Assembly: GCF_039631355.1 (NCBI RefSeq)
Contig: NZ_JBDIVF010000013.1
Location: 14,599-78,598, forward strand
Source: Uliginosibacterium paludis
GTDB taxonomy: Bacteria; Pseudomonadota; Gammaproteobacteria; Burkholderiales; Rhodocyclaceae
DNA: 64,000 nt
Direction: 5' to 3'
Numbering within the stretch: position 1 is the first letter of the stretch; every line of letters starts with the position of its first letter. This document shows positions 35,993-44,688 of the stretch, one piece after another. Made by a program: the position numbers and the translations under genes. The notes beneath the pieces were generated by a model that saw nothing but the letters and a program-made list of their open reading frames with translations, had not been told where the DNA came from and searched no databases.

Positions 35993-37420
35993 TCAGCCGC
36001 CGATCTTGAGGATCTTGAGGCTGTTGGTGCCGCCGGATTGACCCAGCGGTTCGCCGACGGTGACCACCACGATGTCGCCCGGCTGAACCAGCTTGTTCTT
36101 CAGCAGGGTCAGTTCGGCTTCATGCAGCAGGTGGTCGCGCGAATCGGTGATGCGCGGCATCTGCATCGGGAACACGCCGCGATACAGCGCACACTTGGCC
36201 ACGGTTTCGACTTGCGAGGTCAGTGCGTAGATGGGCAGGCCCGGACGCACGCGGCTCATCCACAGCGCGGTGGAGCCGGACTCGGTCAGTGCGACGATGG
36301 CCTTGGCGCCGAGGTGATGGCCGGAGAACAGCGCAGCCATGGCGATCGACTGGTCGATGCGCGACAGGGTGCGGTTCAGGAATTCCGGATCCAGCTTGCC
36401 GGGGTAGGACTTTTCGGCTTCTTCGCAGACGCGGGCCATGGTTTCGACCACTTCAACCGGGTACTTGCCGGCAGCGGTTTCGGCCGACAGCATGACGGCA
36501 TCGGTGCCGTCGAGCACGGCGTTGGCCACGTCGGACACTTCGGCGCGGGTCGGCACCGGGCTGGTGATCATCGATTCCATCATCTGGGTCGCGGTGATCG
36601 CCAGCTTGTTCATCTCGCGAGCGAGCTTGATCATCTTCTTCTGCAGCGCCGGCACAGCGGCTTCACCCACTTCGACTGCCAGGTCACCCCGGGCCACCAT
36701 CAGGCCGTCGGAAGCTTCCAGGATTTCAGCCAGGGTCTTCGGTTCGACCGCTTCGGTGCGCTCGATCTTGGCGATCGTCAGGGCGTTGGAGCCGGCGGCA
36801 CGCAGCAGGGTGCGAGCCATGTACATGTCAGCGGCATTCTTCGGGAAGGAGACCGCGATGTACTCGATGCCGATGGCGGCAGCGGTCTTCAGGTCTTCCA
36901 TGTCCTTGGCGGTCAGCGCCGGGGCGGTCAGACCGCCACCCTTCTGGTTGATGCCCTTGTTGTTCGACAGTTCGCCGCCGTGACGCACGCGGGTGTGGAT
37001 TTCCGGTCCGATGACCTTTTCCACGTCCAGCACGATGGCGCCGTCGTTGAGCAGCAGGATGGTGCCCGGCTTCACGTCGTTGGGCAGTTCCTTATAGTCG
37101 AGGCCGACGCGCTCGTCATTGCCCATTTCGCATGAGGCGTCGAGGATGAAGCTCTGACCCTTCTCGAGGAAGGTCTTGCCGTTGGCAAACTTACCGACGC
37201 GGATCTTCGGGCCTTGCAGGTCGGCGAGGATGGCGACCGGCTTGCCCACACGCTTGGCAGCGTCACGAACCATGTTCGCGCGAGCGGCGTGATCTTCGGC
37301 CTTGCCGTGCGAGAAATTCAGGCGGACGACATCGACGCCGGCGCGGATCATGCGCTCCAGGGTTTCGGCATCATTGGAGGACGGGCCGAGGGTGGCGACG
37401 ATCTTGGTGTGACGTTGCAT
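35993..37420 (-). CDS. pyk: Pyruvate kinase
   Basis: 475 residues from MQRHTKIVATLGPSS. Active-site segments: RLNFSHG, DLQGPKIRV, the K+/Mg2+ site IAKIERTEAVEP with MVARGDLAVEVG, and the C-terminal allosteric domain ending in NSLKILKIGG. Makes pyruvate and ATP from PEP. I chose this start for its strong AAGGAG site 7 nt upstream; the frame continues 49 codons earlier to MTKSVAPAAKTPRKAASS, a Lys/Ala/Pro/Thr-rich extension without a ribosome site. Lies between pgk and fba. Confidence 0.95.
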   Translation of the reverse strand: MQRHTKIVATLGPSSNDAETLERMIRAGVDVVRLNFSHGKAEDHAARANMVRDAAKRVGKPVAILADLQGPKIRVGKFANGKTFLEKGQSFILDASCEMGNDERVGLDYKELPNDVKPGTILLLNDGAIVLDVEKVIGPEIHTRVRHGGELSNNKGINQKGGGLTAPALTAKDMEDLKTAAAIGIEYIAVSFPKNAADMYMARTLLRAAGSNALTIAKIERTEAVEPKTLAEILEASDGLMVARGDLAVEVGEAAVPALQKKMIKLAREMNKLAITATQMMESMITSPVPTRAEVSDVANAVLDGTDAVMLSAETAAGKYPVEVVETMARVCEEAEKSYPGKLDPEFLNRTLSRIDQSIAMAALFSGHHLGAKAIVALTESGSTALWMSRVRPGLPIYALTSQVETVAKCALYRGVFPMQMPRITDSRDHLLHEAELTLLKNKLVQPGDIVVVTVGEPLGQSGGTNSLKILKIGG

Positions 37421-37614
37421 GGAAACTCCTTCGTAGGATGTGTTTTGAGCAGGGAGAGAACTGGCTGCTGCCTTGGTGCGGGGTGTCTTCACGGCAGCAG
37501 GTGCTGCGGAGCGGGAAGAGGCCGCTTTCCGGGGGGTTTTGGCAGCCGGAGCTACGGATTTGGTCATCGGGCAGTATTCTTTTTTCAGGGGCAGGGGTGA
37601 GTTGCCCGGGTTGT

Positions 37615-38796
37615 TCAGTGATTGACTCTTTGCTGCAAGGCTTCCAGTGCAGGCAGCGTCTTTCCTTCGATGAACTCGAGAAAGGCGCTGCCGGCGTTTG
37701 ATACATGATCCAGCTGTGCTGCGAGGCCGAACTTGCCGATTGCGGCGATGGTGTCACCACCGCCGGCGAGCGACATGGCCGACGAATCGGCGATGGCCCT
37801 GCCCAGTGCGCGCGTGCCTTCCGCAAAGCGGTCGAACTCGAACACACCGAGCGGCCCGTTCCACAGGATGGTACGGGCTGTACGCAATTGTGCAGCGAGT
37901 TCCGCAGCCGTTTCCGGACCAATATCAAGAATCATGTCTTCATCGGCAACTTCTGCGACCGGCTTGACGATGGCATCTGCCTGCGGGGCGAATTCACGGG
38001 TGGTGACCACGTCGATCGGCAACACCACCGAGGCGCCCCGGCCGCGCATCCCAGCCATGATCTGGCGGGCTTCGGCCAGCAGTTCGGGCTCGACCAGTGA
38101 TCGTCCGGCCTTGAATCCGGCTGCCATCAGGAAGGTGTTGGCAATGCCGCCACCGACGATCAGGCGGTCCGCCTTCAGGGCCAGGTTCTGCAGGATCGCA
38201 AGCTTGGTCGACATCTTCGAACCACCGACAATCGCCACCAGCGGCTGTTCCGGCGATTCGACGGCGCGCCCGAGTGCTTCGAGCTCCGCGGTCAGCTGCG
38301 GTCCGGCACAGGCGATGGGGGCCGCGAGCGCGAGGGCATGCGTGGTGCATTCGGCGCGATGTGCCGTCGCGAATGCATCATTCACATAGACATCGCAGAG
38401 GCACGCGATACGTGCCGCCAGTTCTGCGCTGTCGGCCTTCTCGCCGCGATTGAGCCTGCAGTTCTCCAGGATGACCAGTTCGCCGGCTTCCACGCTGAGG
38501 CCATGGGTCCAGTCCTGAACGAGGCGGACCGGATGCCCGAGCAGCGCGCAGAGGCGGGTGGCGACGGGCGCCAGGGAATCTTCGGGTTGCGGATCGCCTT
38601 CGGCGGGACGGCCGAGATGCGAGGTCACCATGACCGCAGCACCTTGCGCCAGTGCTTCGCGGATCGCCGGAAGCGCCGCATGGATGCGGGATTCGTCGCC
38701 GATATTGCCCGAGTCATCCAGCGGGACGTTCAGGTCGGCACGGATGAATACCCGCTTGCCAGTCAGATCGAGATCCCTGAATTTCCGGAAGAGCAT
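37615..38796 (-). CDS. pgk: Phosphoglycerate kinase
   Basis: 393 residues. N-terminal RVFIRADLNVPLDD and SHLGRPAEGDP substrate motifs, then the hinge and nucleotide domain with IVGGSKMSTKLAIL, WNGPLGVFEF and AGGGDTIAAI. Interconverts 1,3-bisphosphoglycerate and 3-phosphoglycerate. The ATG at 38796 has GAGGG 10 nt upstream; a GTG two codons earlier is an alternative. Between gap and pyk. Confidence 0.97.
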   Translation of the reverse strand: MLFRKFRDLDLTGKRVFIRADLNVPLDDSGNIGDESRIHAALPAIREALAQGAAVMVTSHLGRPAEGDPQPEDSLAPVATRLCALLGHPVRLVQDWTHGLSVEAGELVILENCRLNRGEKADSAELAARIACLCDVYVNDAFATAHRAECTTHALALAAPIACAGPQLTAELEALGRAVESPEQPLVAIVGGSKMSTKLAILQNLALKADRLIVGGGIANTFLMAAGFKAGRSLVEPELLAEARQIMAGMRGRGASVVLPIDVVTTREFAPQADAIVKPVAEVADEDMILDIGPETAAELAAQLRTARTILWNGPLGVFEFDRFAEGTRALGRAIADSSAMSLAGGGDTIAAIGKFGLAAQLDHVSNAGSAFLEFIEGKTLPALEALQQRVNH

Positions 38797-38832
38797 GGTC
38801 ACTGACCCTCAGGCAAAGCGTGCGATGCATGA

Positions 38833-38861
38833 AAAGAGCCGCTGCAGGGCAGCGGCTCTTT
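38833..38861 (-). terminator. Hairpin between gap and pgk
   Basis: Perfect 13-bp stem AAAGAGCCGCTGC/GCAGCGGCTCTTT with a 3-nt loop, followed on the minus strand by TTCAT. Probably a partial terminator that lowers pgk-pyk relative to gap. Confidence 0.7.
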
Positions 38862-38871
38862 CAGGCCTTAC

Positions 38872-39882
38872 TTACTTGCTGGCCGCGACGCGGACCATCT
38901 CCAGCACCTTGTTGGAGTAGCCCCACTCGTTGTCATACCAGGACACGACCTTGACGAAGGTGGAGTCCAGCGCGATACCGGCGTCGGCATCGAACACCGA
39001 GGTGCAGGGTTCGCCACGGAAGTCGGTCGACACGACCTTCTCGGTGGTGTAGCCCAGCACGCCCTTCATGGCGCCTTCGGAGGCAGCCTTCATGGCAGCG
39101 CAGATCTGCTCGTACGAAGCTTCCTTGTTCAGCTCGACGGTCAGGTCGACCACGGAGACGTCGGAAGTCGGCACGCGGAAGGACATGCCGGTCAGCTTCT
39201 TGTTCAACTCGGGGATCACCTTGCCCACAGCCTTGGCTGCACCGGTCGAGGACGGGATGATGTTCTCGAGAATGCCGCGGCCGCCGCGCCAGTCCTTGTT
39301 GGACGGGCCGTCAACGGTCTTCTGGGTGGCGGTGGCAGCGTGCACCGTGGTCATCAGGCCGCGCTTGATGCCGAAGGTGTCGTTGAGCACCTTGGCGACC
39401 GGAGCCAGACAGTTGGTGGTGCAGGAAGCGTTGGAGATGATGGCCTCACCTGCGTAGCTGGTGTGGTTCACGCCATACACGAACATCGGGGTGTCGTCCT
39501 TCGACGGAGCCGACATCACGACCTTCTTGGCGCCGGCGGCGAGGTGCTTGTCAGCGCCCCACTGGCCGCTCTTCTCGAGGAACAGGCCGGTCGATTCGAC
39601 GACCACGTCGGCGCCGACTTCGTTCCACTTCAGGTTGGCGGGGTCGCGCTCGGCGGTCAGGCGGATGCGCTGGCCGTTGACGATCAGGGTGTTGCCTTCA
39701 ACCGAGACTTCACCCTTGAACTTGCCGTGCACGGAGTCGTGCTTGAGCATGTAGGCGAGGTAGTCAGGCTCGAGCAGGTCGTTGATACCAACGATCTCGA
39801 TGTCCTTGAAGTTCTGCACGGCGGCGCGGAACACCATGCGGCCGATGCGGCCGAAACCATTGATGCCGACTTTGATTGCCAT
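38872..39882 (-). CDS. gap: Glyceraldehyde-3-phosphate dehydrogenase, type I
   Basis: 336 residues. NAD-binding KVGINGFGRIGRMVFR, catalytic Cys in SNASCTTNCLAPVAK (about residues 150-164), the catalytic His region and WYDNEWGYSNKVLEM at the C-terminus. Works in glycolysis or, in reverse, the Calvin cycle. AGGAG ribosome site. A strong hairpin follows before pgk. Confidence 0.97.
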   Translation of the reverse strand: MAIKVGINGFGRIGRMVFRAAVQNFKDIEIVGINDLLEPDYLAYMLKHDSVHGKFKGEVSVEGNTLIVNGQRIRLTAERDPANLKWNEVGADVVVESTGLFLEKSGQWGADKHLAAGAKKVVMSAPSKDDTPMFVYGVNHTSYAGEAIISNASCTTNCLAPVAKVLNDTFGIKRGLMTTVHAATATQKTVDGPSNKDWRGGRGILENIIPSSTGAAKAVGKVIPELNKKLTGMSFRVPTSDVSVVDLTVELNKEASYEQICAAMKAASEGAMKGVLGYTTEKVVSTDFRGEPCTSVFDADAGIALDSTFVKVVSWYDNEWGYSNKVLEMVRVAASK

Positions 39883-40006
39883 CTTGTCTTACTCCTGAGA
39901 ACAAAAATAATTGTTGAACAATCCACCACCATCGCGTGCTGCGCCGAGCCTCGTTGCACGGCGTCACCGGGTCGGGGGAAGGCCCCCGGTGCGCGAAACC
40001 AGCAGT

Positions 40007-42013
40007 CTAAACCAGCTTGGTGACTGCTTCGACCACCTTTTCAGGCGTGAAACCGAAATGCTTGAACAGCGTGCCGCCGGGGCCGGATTCGCCGAAGCGG
40101 TCCATGCCGATGACAATGCCATCCAGGCCGACATACTTGTACCAGCCGTCCGTGACACCTGCTTCGATCGCCACGCGCGGCAGGCCCTTGCCGAGCACGG
40201 CCGCCTTGTAGGCCGCATCCTGCTGGTCGAACAGGCGGTTGCAGGGCATCGAGACCACGCGTACCGGCACACCGGCCTCGGCCAGCTGCTTCTGCGCGGC
40301 CAGCGCCACGCCTACTTCCGAACCGGTGGCGATGATCACCGCCTTCGCGTCAGCGGCGTCGACCAGCACGTAGCCACCCTTGCGGATGTCGGCCAGTTGC
40401 TGGGCGCTGCGGGTGTTGAAGGGCAGGTTCTGGCGCGTGAGTGCCAGCAGGGTCGGGCCGTCTGCGCGCTCGATGCCGTGGATCCAGGCCACCGAAGCTT
40501 CAGTGGTGTCGGCCGGACGCCAGACGTTCAGGTTCGGGATCAGGCGCAGCGAGGCGGTGTGCTCCACCGGCTGGTGGGTCGGGCCGTCTTCGCCGACGCC
40601 GATCGAGTCGTGCGTGAACACCATCACCTGGCGGATGTGCATCAGCGCGGCCATGCGGATCGCGCTGCGGCAGTAGTCCGAGAACACCAGGAAGGTCGCG
40701 GTGTAGGGAATGAAGCCACCGTGGAGCGCAATGCCGTTGGCAATCGCCACTTCGGCAAACTCGCGCACGCCGTAGTTGATGTAGTTGGCATCCGCGACGC
40801 CCGGCAGGAAGTCCTTGGTGCCGGACCAGTGCGTCAGGTTCGAGCCGGCGAGGTCGGCAGAGCCGCCGAGCAGTTCGGGCAGGGCGGGCGCCAGCGCTTC
40901 GATGGCGTTCTGCGAAGCCTTGCGGGTGGCGATGGTTTCGGCCTTGGCCTGAACCTTTTCGATCAGTGCATCCGCAGCCGCCTTGAAGCCGGCCGGCAGT
41001 TCGCCTGCCAGACGACGCTTGAGTTCGCTGGCCAGCTCCGGATGAGCCGCAGCATAGGCGGCAAAAAGCGTGTTCCACTCGCCTTCGGCCTTGGCGCCTG
41101 CAGCCTTGGCATCCCACTGGGCGTAGATGTCAGCCGGCACTTCGAACGCCGGATGGTTCCAACCGATCGCCTTGCGCGTACCGTCGATTTCGGCTGCGCC
41201 CAGCGGCGCGCCATGAGAGTCGGAGGTGCCTGCCTTGGTCGGCGCGCCTGCGCCGATGGTGGTGCGGCAGATGATCAGGGCGGGACGTTCCGCGTCGGCC
41301 CTGGCTTCGAGTGTGGCGGCCTGCAGGGCCGCAGCGTCGTGGCCGTTGATCGGGCCGATCACTTGCCAGCCGTAGGCTTCAAAGCGCTTCCGGGTGTCGT
41401 CGGCGAACCAGCCATCGACTTCGCCGTCGATCGAGATGTTGTTGTCATCGTAGTAGGCGGTCAGCTTGCCGAGCTTCCAGAGGCCGGCCAGCGAGGCCAC
41501 TTCATGGCTGATGCCTTCCATCAGGCAGCCGTCGCCGAGGAAGACCCAGCTGCGGTGATCGACCACATCAAAACCCGGGCGGTTGAACTGGGCAGCGAGC
41601 ATCTTTTCGGCCAGTGCAAAGCCCACGGCATTGGCGAGACCCTGACCCAGCGGGCCGGTCGTGGTTTCGACGCCCGGGGTGTAATGCACTTCGGGGTGGC
41701 CCGGAGTTTTGGAACCCAGCTGGCGGAATTTCTTCAGCTCGTCGATCGGCAGGTCGTAGCCGGTCAGGTGCAGCAGCGCATACAGCAGCATCGAGCCGTG
41801 ACCGTTGGAGAGCACGAAGCGGTCGCGGTTGCTCCAGCCCGGATTGGCCGGGTTGTGGCGCAGGTGGCGGCGCCACACGACTTCCGCGATCTCGGCCATG
41901 CCGAGCGGCATGCCGGGGTGTCCGGAGTTGGCTTGCTGGACGGCGTCCATGGCCAGTGCGCGCAGGGCTCCGGTAAGCGGAGTGAAGTCGATGCTGGGGG
42001 TTCTGGAGTTCAT
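40007..42013 (-). CDS. tkt: Transketolase
   Basis: 668 residues from MNSRTPSIDFTPLTGALRAL; earlier in-frame starts exist (ATG 42064, GTG 42082) and none has a good ribosome site, so this one is chosen by family length. TPP-binding GDGCLMEGISHEVASLAG...YYDDNNISIDG and the pyrimidine-domain FTHDSIGVGEDGPTHQPVE are intact. Transfers two-carbon units in the pentose-phosphate and Calvin pathways. Between prk and gap. Confidence 0.95.
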   Translation of the reverse strand: MNSRTPSIDFTPLTGALRALAMDAVQQANSGHPGMPLGMAEIAEVVWRRHLRHNPANPGWSNRDRFVLSNGHGSMLLYALLHLTGYDLPIDELKKFRQLGSKTPGHPEVHYTPGVETTTGPLGQGLANAVGFALAEKMLAAQFNRPGFDVVDHRSWVFLGDGCLMEGISHEVASLAGLWKLGKLTAYYDDNNISIDGEVDGWFADDTRKRFEAYGWQVIGPINGHDAAALQAATLEARADAERPALIICRTTIGAGAPTKAGTSDSHGAPLGAAEIDGTRKAIGWNHPAFEVPADIYAQWDAKAAGAKAEGEWNTLFAAYAAAHPELASELKRRLAGELPAGFKAAADALIEKVQAKAETIATRKASQNAIEALAPALPELLGGSADLAGSNLTHWSGTKDFLPGVADANYINYGVREFAEVAIANGIALHGGFIPYTATFLVFSDYCRSAIRMAALMHIRQVMVFTHDSIGVGEDGPTHQPVEHTASLRLIPNLNVWRPADTTEASVAWIHGIERADGPTLLALTRQNLPFNTRSAQQLADIRKGGYVLVDAADAKAVIIATGSEVGVALAAQKQLAEAGVPVRVVSMPCNRLFDQQDAAYKAAVLGKGLPRVAIEAGVTDGWYKYVGLDGIVIGMDRFGESGPGGTLFKHFGFTPEKVVEAVTKLV

Positions 42014-42171
42014 GTTGATCAGGTGCGGGCCGCGAGAGGTCTGGAGCCGTTCATTATCTGACATCGAAGACGGGCGCGCCACCCGTGTGATAGCCGTGAA
42101 TTACGAATTTCCCTCAAGACGATAGCCGAGGGTGTGCGGGTTCCGCTTGACGGAGCGCAAGAGCCCCGGGT

Positions 42172-43053
42172 TTAGGCGCTGCGGGCGATCCGGCTGTTTT
42201 CGAGCAGAGCCTTGATGCGCGGCAGCAGGATGACCTGAAGCGCGAGTTCGATCTGGCTGCCGGGCAGGACGATGGTGTTGGGCCGGGTCATCCAGGCACC
42301 ATGGAGCAGGGTCAGCAGCTCGGGAAAATTCACGCCGGCCGGGTTGCGGAAGGAAATCACCACCAGGGTTTCGTTGGGTAGCGGGATGTCCTTGGCCGCA
42401 AAGGGATTCGAGGTGTCGACGATGGGTACGCGCTGGAAGTTGATATGGGTGCGCGAGAACTGCGGCACGATGGTATGCACATAGTCGTGCATGCGGCGCA
42501 GGATCGTCGTCTGCACCGCTTCCAGTGTGTGGCCACGCTCCTGCGTGTCACGCATCAGTTTCTGGATCCATTCCAGATTGATGGTCGGCACCACGCCGAT
42601 CAGCAGGTCTGCCTTGCCGGCAATGTCGACTTCATCGGTGACTACGCCGCCATGCAGGCCCTCGTAGAACAGCAGTTCGCTGTCTTCAGGCAGCGGCTGC
42701 CAGGGCGAGAAGCTGCCCACCGGGCTGGCAAAGGTCTGGGCCGTTTCTTCGTCATGGATGTAATGACGGGTCCGGCCCTGGCCGGTTTCGCCATATCCGG
42801 CGAACAGTGCTTCAAGCTCGGGAAAGAGGTTCGCTTCCGGGCCGAAATGGCTCGGTCCGCGTTCGCCGCGGGCTTCCGCCGCGAGAATCAGCGAACGCAT
42901 CTCGCTGCGCGTGTAACGGTGGAAGGCGTCGCCTTCCACGCGGGCGGCACGGATGCCTTCGCGGCGGAAAATGTGGCCGAAGGTCCGGGAGATCGTCGAG
43001 GTACCCGCGCCGGAAGATCCGGTGACGGCGATAACGGGGTGACGGACCGACAT
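42172..43053 (-). CDS. prk: Phosphoribulokinase
   Basis: 293 residues, class I bacterial octameric type. P-loop VTGSSGAGTSTISRTF (about 10-25), RVEGDAFHRYTR with the catalytic Asp (about 42), LLFYEGLHGGVVT and the C-terminal RMHDYVHTIVPQFSRTHINF. Phosphorylates ribulose-5-phosphate to ribulose-1,5-bisphosphate, a step that normally serves only RuBisCO. Its ATG overlaps the stop of the upstream IMPase-family gene by one base. RuBisCO is not in the window. Confidence 0.95.
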   Translation of the reverse strand: MSVRHPVIAVTGSSGAGTSTISRTFGHIFRREGIRAARVEGDAFHRYTRSEMRSLILAAEARGERGPSHFGPEANLFPELEALFAGYGETGQGRTRHYIHDEETAQTFASPVGSFSPWQPLPEDSELLFYEGLHGGVVTDEVDIAGKADLLIGVVPTINLEWIQKLMRDTQERGHTLEAVQTTILRRMHDYVHTIVPQFSRTHINFQRVPIVDTSNPFAAKDIPLPNETLVVISFRNPAGVNFPELLTLLHGAWMTRPNTIVLPGSQIELALQVILLPRIKALLENSRIARSA

Positions 43054-43850
43054 CAGCGATGTGCCTGCAGCCAGGTCAGCCACTCGCCATGCAGCGCGGG
43101 GCTGGAGGCGAGGACGACGGCGCGTTTGGGCAGCGGCGCAGGCTCGAGCGGCCCGCCATCGAGCACTCCATAGCTGCCACCGGCTTCCGCCAGGATCAGG
43201 CGGCCGGCCGCGTAATCCCACAGCGCCTGGCCGCCGTGCAGATAGACATCCAGCCGCCCGGCTGCCACGAAGCACCACTCCAGCGCCGAGGAGCCGAAGT
43301 TGCGCTGCGAATAGTAGGGCGGCGTCATGACCAGGTTGGCGGCCAGGGTGTTCGGGATGCGCTTGAAGTCGATGCCGGCCACGGCCACGTTGAGCCGCGT
43401 TGCCGGCGCACGCAGGGGCAGGCGGCGGCCGTTGAGCCAGGCGCCTTCGCCGCGGGCGGCATAGAAGGATTCGTCGGTGGTCGGGTTGTAGACCACGCCG
43501 AACTGGGTTTCGCCGCCCACCATGTAGGCCACCGATACGGCAAACAGCGGGATGCCGTTGGCAAAATTGGTGGTGCCATCGATCGGGTCGATGCACCAGA
43601 CCCCTTCCTGTCCGGCCTCCCAGCATTCAAGCTGCTGCGCGGCCGTCATCTCTTCGCTGATGACCGGGGCGTCCAGCACTTCGGGCAGACGCTCGAGCAA
43701 GGCCTGCTGCGAGGCCAGGTCGGCAGCGGTCAGCGAGCTGCCGTCTTCCTTGAACTCGCGAGCAGCACGCAGGAAGTGCGGCATGATGGCTTCGCGGGCG
43801 ACATCGCGGACGACGGATTCCAGGGCACGGGCGCGGGACAGGGGAGGCAT
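43053..43850 (-). CDS. Inositol-monophosphatase-superfamily sugar phosphatase
   Basis: 265 residues starting MPPLSRARALESVV. The IMPase metal signature is WCIDPIDGTTNF (about residue 88-99), with the upstream Glu pair ISEEMTA and the C-terminal ALWDYAAGRLILAEAGG. Family members dephosphorylate inositol phosphates, PAP or fructose-1,6-bisphosphate. One-base overlap with prk makes a Calvin-cycle bisphosphatase role possible, but general IMPase/CysQ activity cannot be excluded from sequence. Confidence 0.85.
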   Translation of the reverse strand: MPPLSRARALESVVRDVAREAIMPHFLRAAREFKEDGSSLTAADLASQQALLERLPEVLDAPVISEEMTAAQQLECWEAGQEGVWCIDPIDGTTNFANGIPLFAVSVAYMVGGETQFGVVYNPTTDESFYAARGEGAWLNGRRLPLRAPATRLNVAVAGIDFKRIPNTLAANLVMTPPYYSQRNFGSSALEWCFVAAGRLDVYLHGGQALWDYAAGRLILAEAGGSYGVLDGGPLEPAPLPKRAVVLASSPALHGEWLTWLQAHR

Positions 43851-43906
43851 GGCGCAGTCGGCGGAAAGGGGTCGGAAAACGGGGGAGTTGCGAAGCGCAA
43901 GCCCGA

Positions 43907-43912
43907 TATAAT
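43907..43912 (+). promoter_or_regulatory. Likely -10 box for rsmE-argA
   Basis: TATAAT 53 nt before the rsmE ATG in the divergent gap. The -35 region (GGAGTT at the usual spacing) is a poor match. Confidence 0.35.
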
Positions 43913-43964
43913 GAGCCATTGCACGGGCAGGCGTTCCGTGCGCAGCCCAGAAGATGATAGCACC

Positions 43965-44687
43965 ATGCCTCCGCGCTTCCATTGCCCCTTGCCACTGGCC
44001 GAAGATCTGAGCCTGCGCCTGCCTGACGAGGTGGCTCACCATGCCTTGCGCGTGCTCCGGCTGCGTTATGGCGAGCCTGTCCGGGTCTTTGATGGCAAGG
44101 GCGCGGAGTTCGACGCCGAGCTCGTGAAGCTTGACGGCGAAGCGGGCGTGAAGCTGGGCCGGCCGGTGGAGGGCGAGCGCGAGGCGCCGTTGCAGGTCAC
44201 CCTGGTCCAGGCCCTGGCGGTGGCGGACAAGATGGACTGGATCGTGCAGAAGGCCGTCGAGCTGGGGGCCGTGGCGGTCCAGCCGGTTGAAGCCGAGCGG
44301 TGCGTGCTGAAGCTTGTCGGCGAAAGGGCGGGCAAGCGCGTTGAGCACTGGCGACAGGTGGCCGTGTCGGCTGCCGAGCAATGCGGTCGCCGCCGGCTCT
44401 GCGAGGTGGGCGAACTGCGGCGGCTGCCGCAATGGCTGGCAGGCAACGTGCAGGGCGAGCGCTGGATTCTTTCGCCCGACGAGGGTGAAGCGCTGTCTGC
44501 AATGCCGCGGCCCGAGGGCCCGGTGAGCCTGCTGATCGGGCCCGAAGGGGGCTGGAGCGAAGGCGAGCTGGCGGCGGCGCGCGCGGCGGGCTGCCGGCCG
44601 GTGCGACTGGGGCCGCGGGTATTGCGCACCGAAACTGCCGGGCTGGCGGCCCTGGCTGCGATGATGGCCCTGTGGGGCGACTTTTGA
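43965..44687 (+). CDS. rsmE: 16S rRNA m3U1498 methyltransferase
   Basis: 240 residues. N-terminal PUA-like domain starting MPPRFHCPLPLAE, with HHALRVLRLRYGEPVRVFDG, and a C-terminal SPOUT knot methyltransferase with LLIGPEGGWSEGEL and LGPRVLRTETA. Methylates N3 of U1498 in 16S rRNA. argA follows after 1 nt. Confidence 0.95.
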   Translation: MPPRFHCPLPLAEDLSLRLPDEVAHHALRVLRLRYGEPVRVFDGKGAEFDAELVKLDGEAGVKLGRPVEGEREAPLQVTLVQALAVADKMDWIVQKAVELGAVAVQPVEAERCVLKLVGERAGKRVEHWRQVAVSAAEQCGRRRLCEVGELRRLPQWLAGNVQGERWILSPDEGEALSAMPRPEGPVSLLIGPEGGWSEGELAAARAAGCRPVRLGPRVLRTETAGLAALAAMMALWGDF

Positions 44688-44688
44688 A

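Noticed and set aside
39965..39992. GC-rich hairpin after tkt as terminator
   Set aside because: Imperfect stem and no T-run on the minus strand; not strong enough to list.
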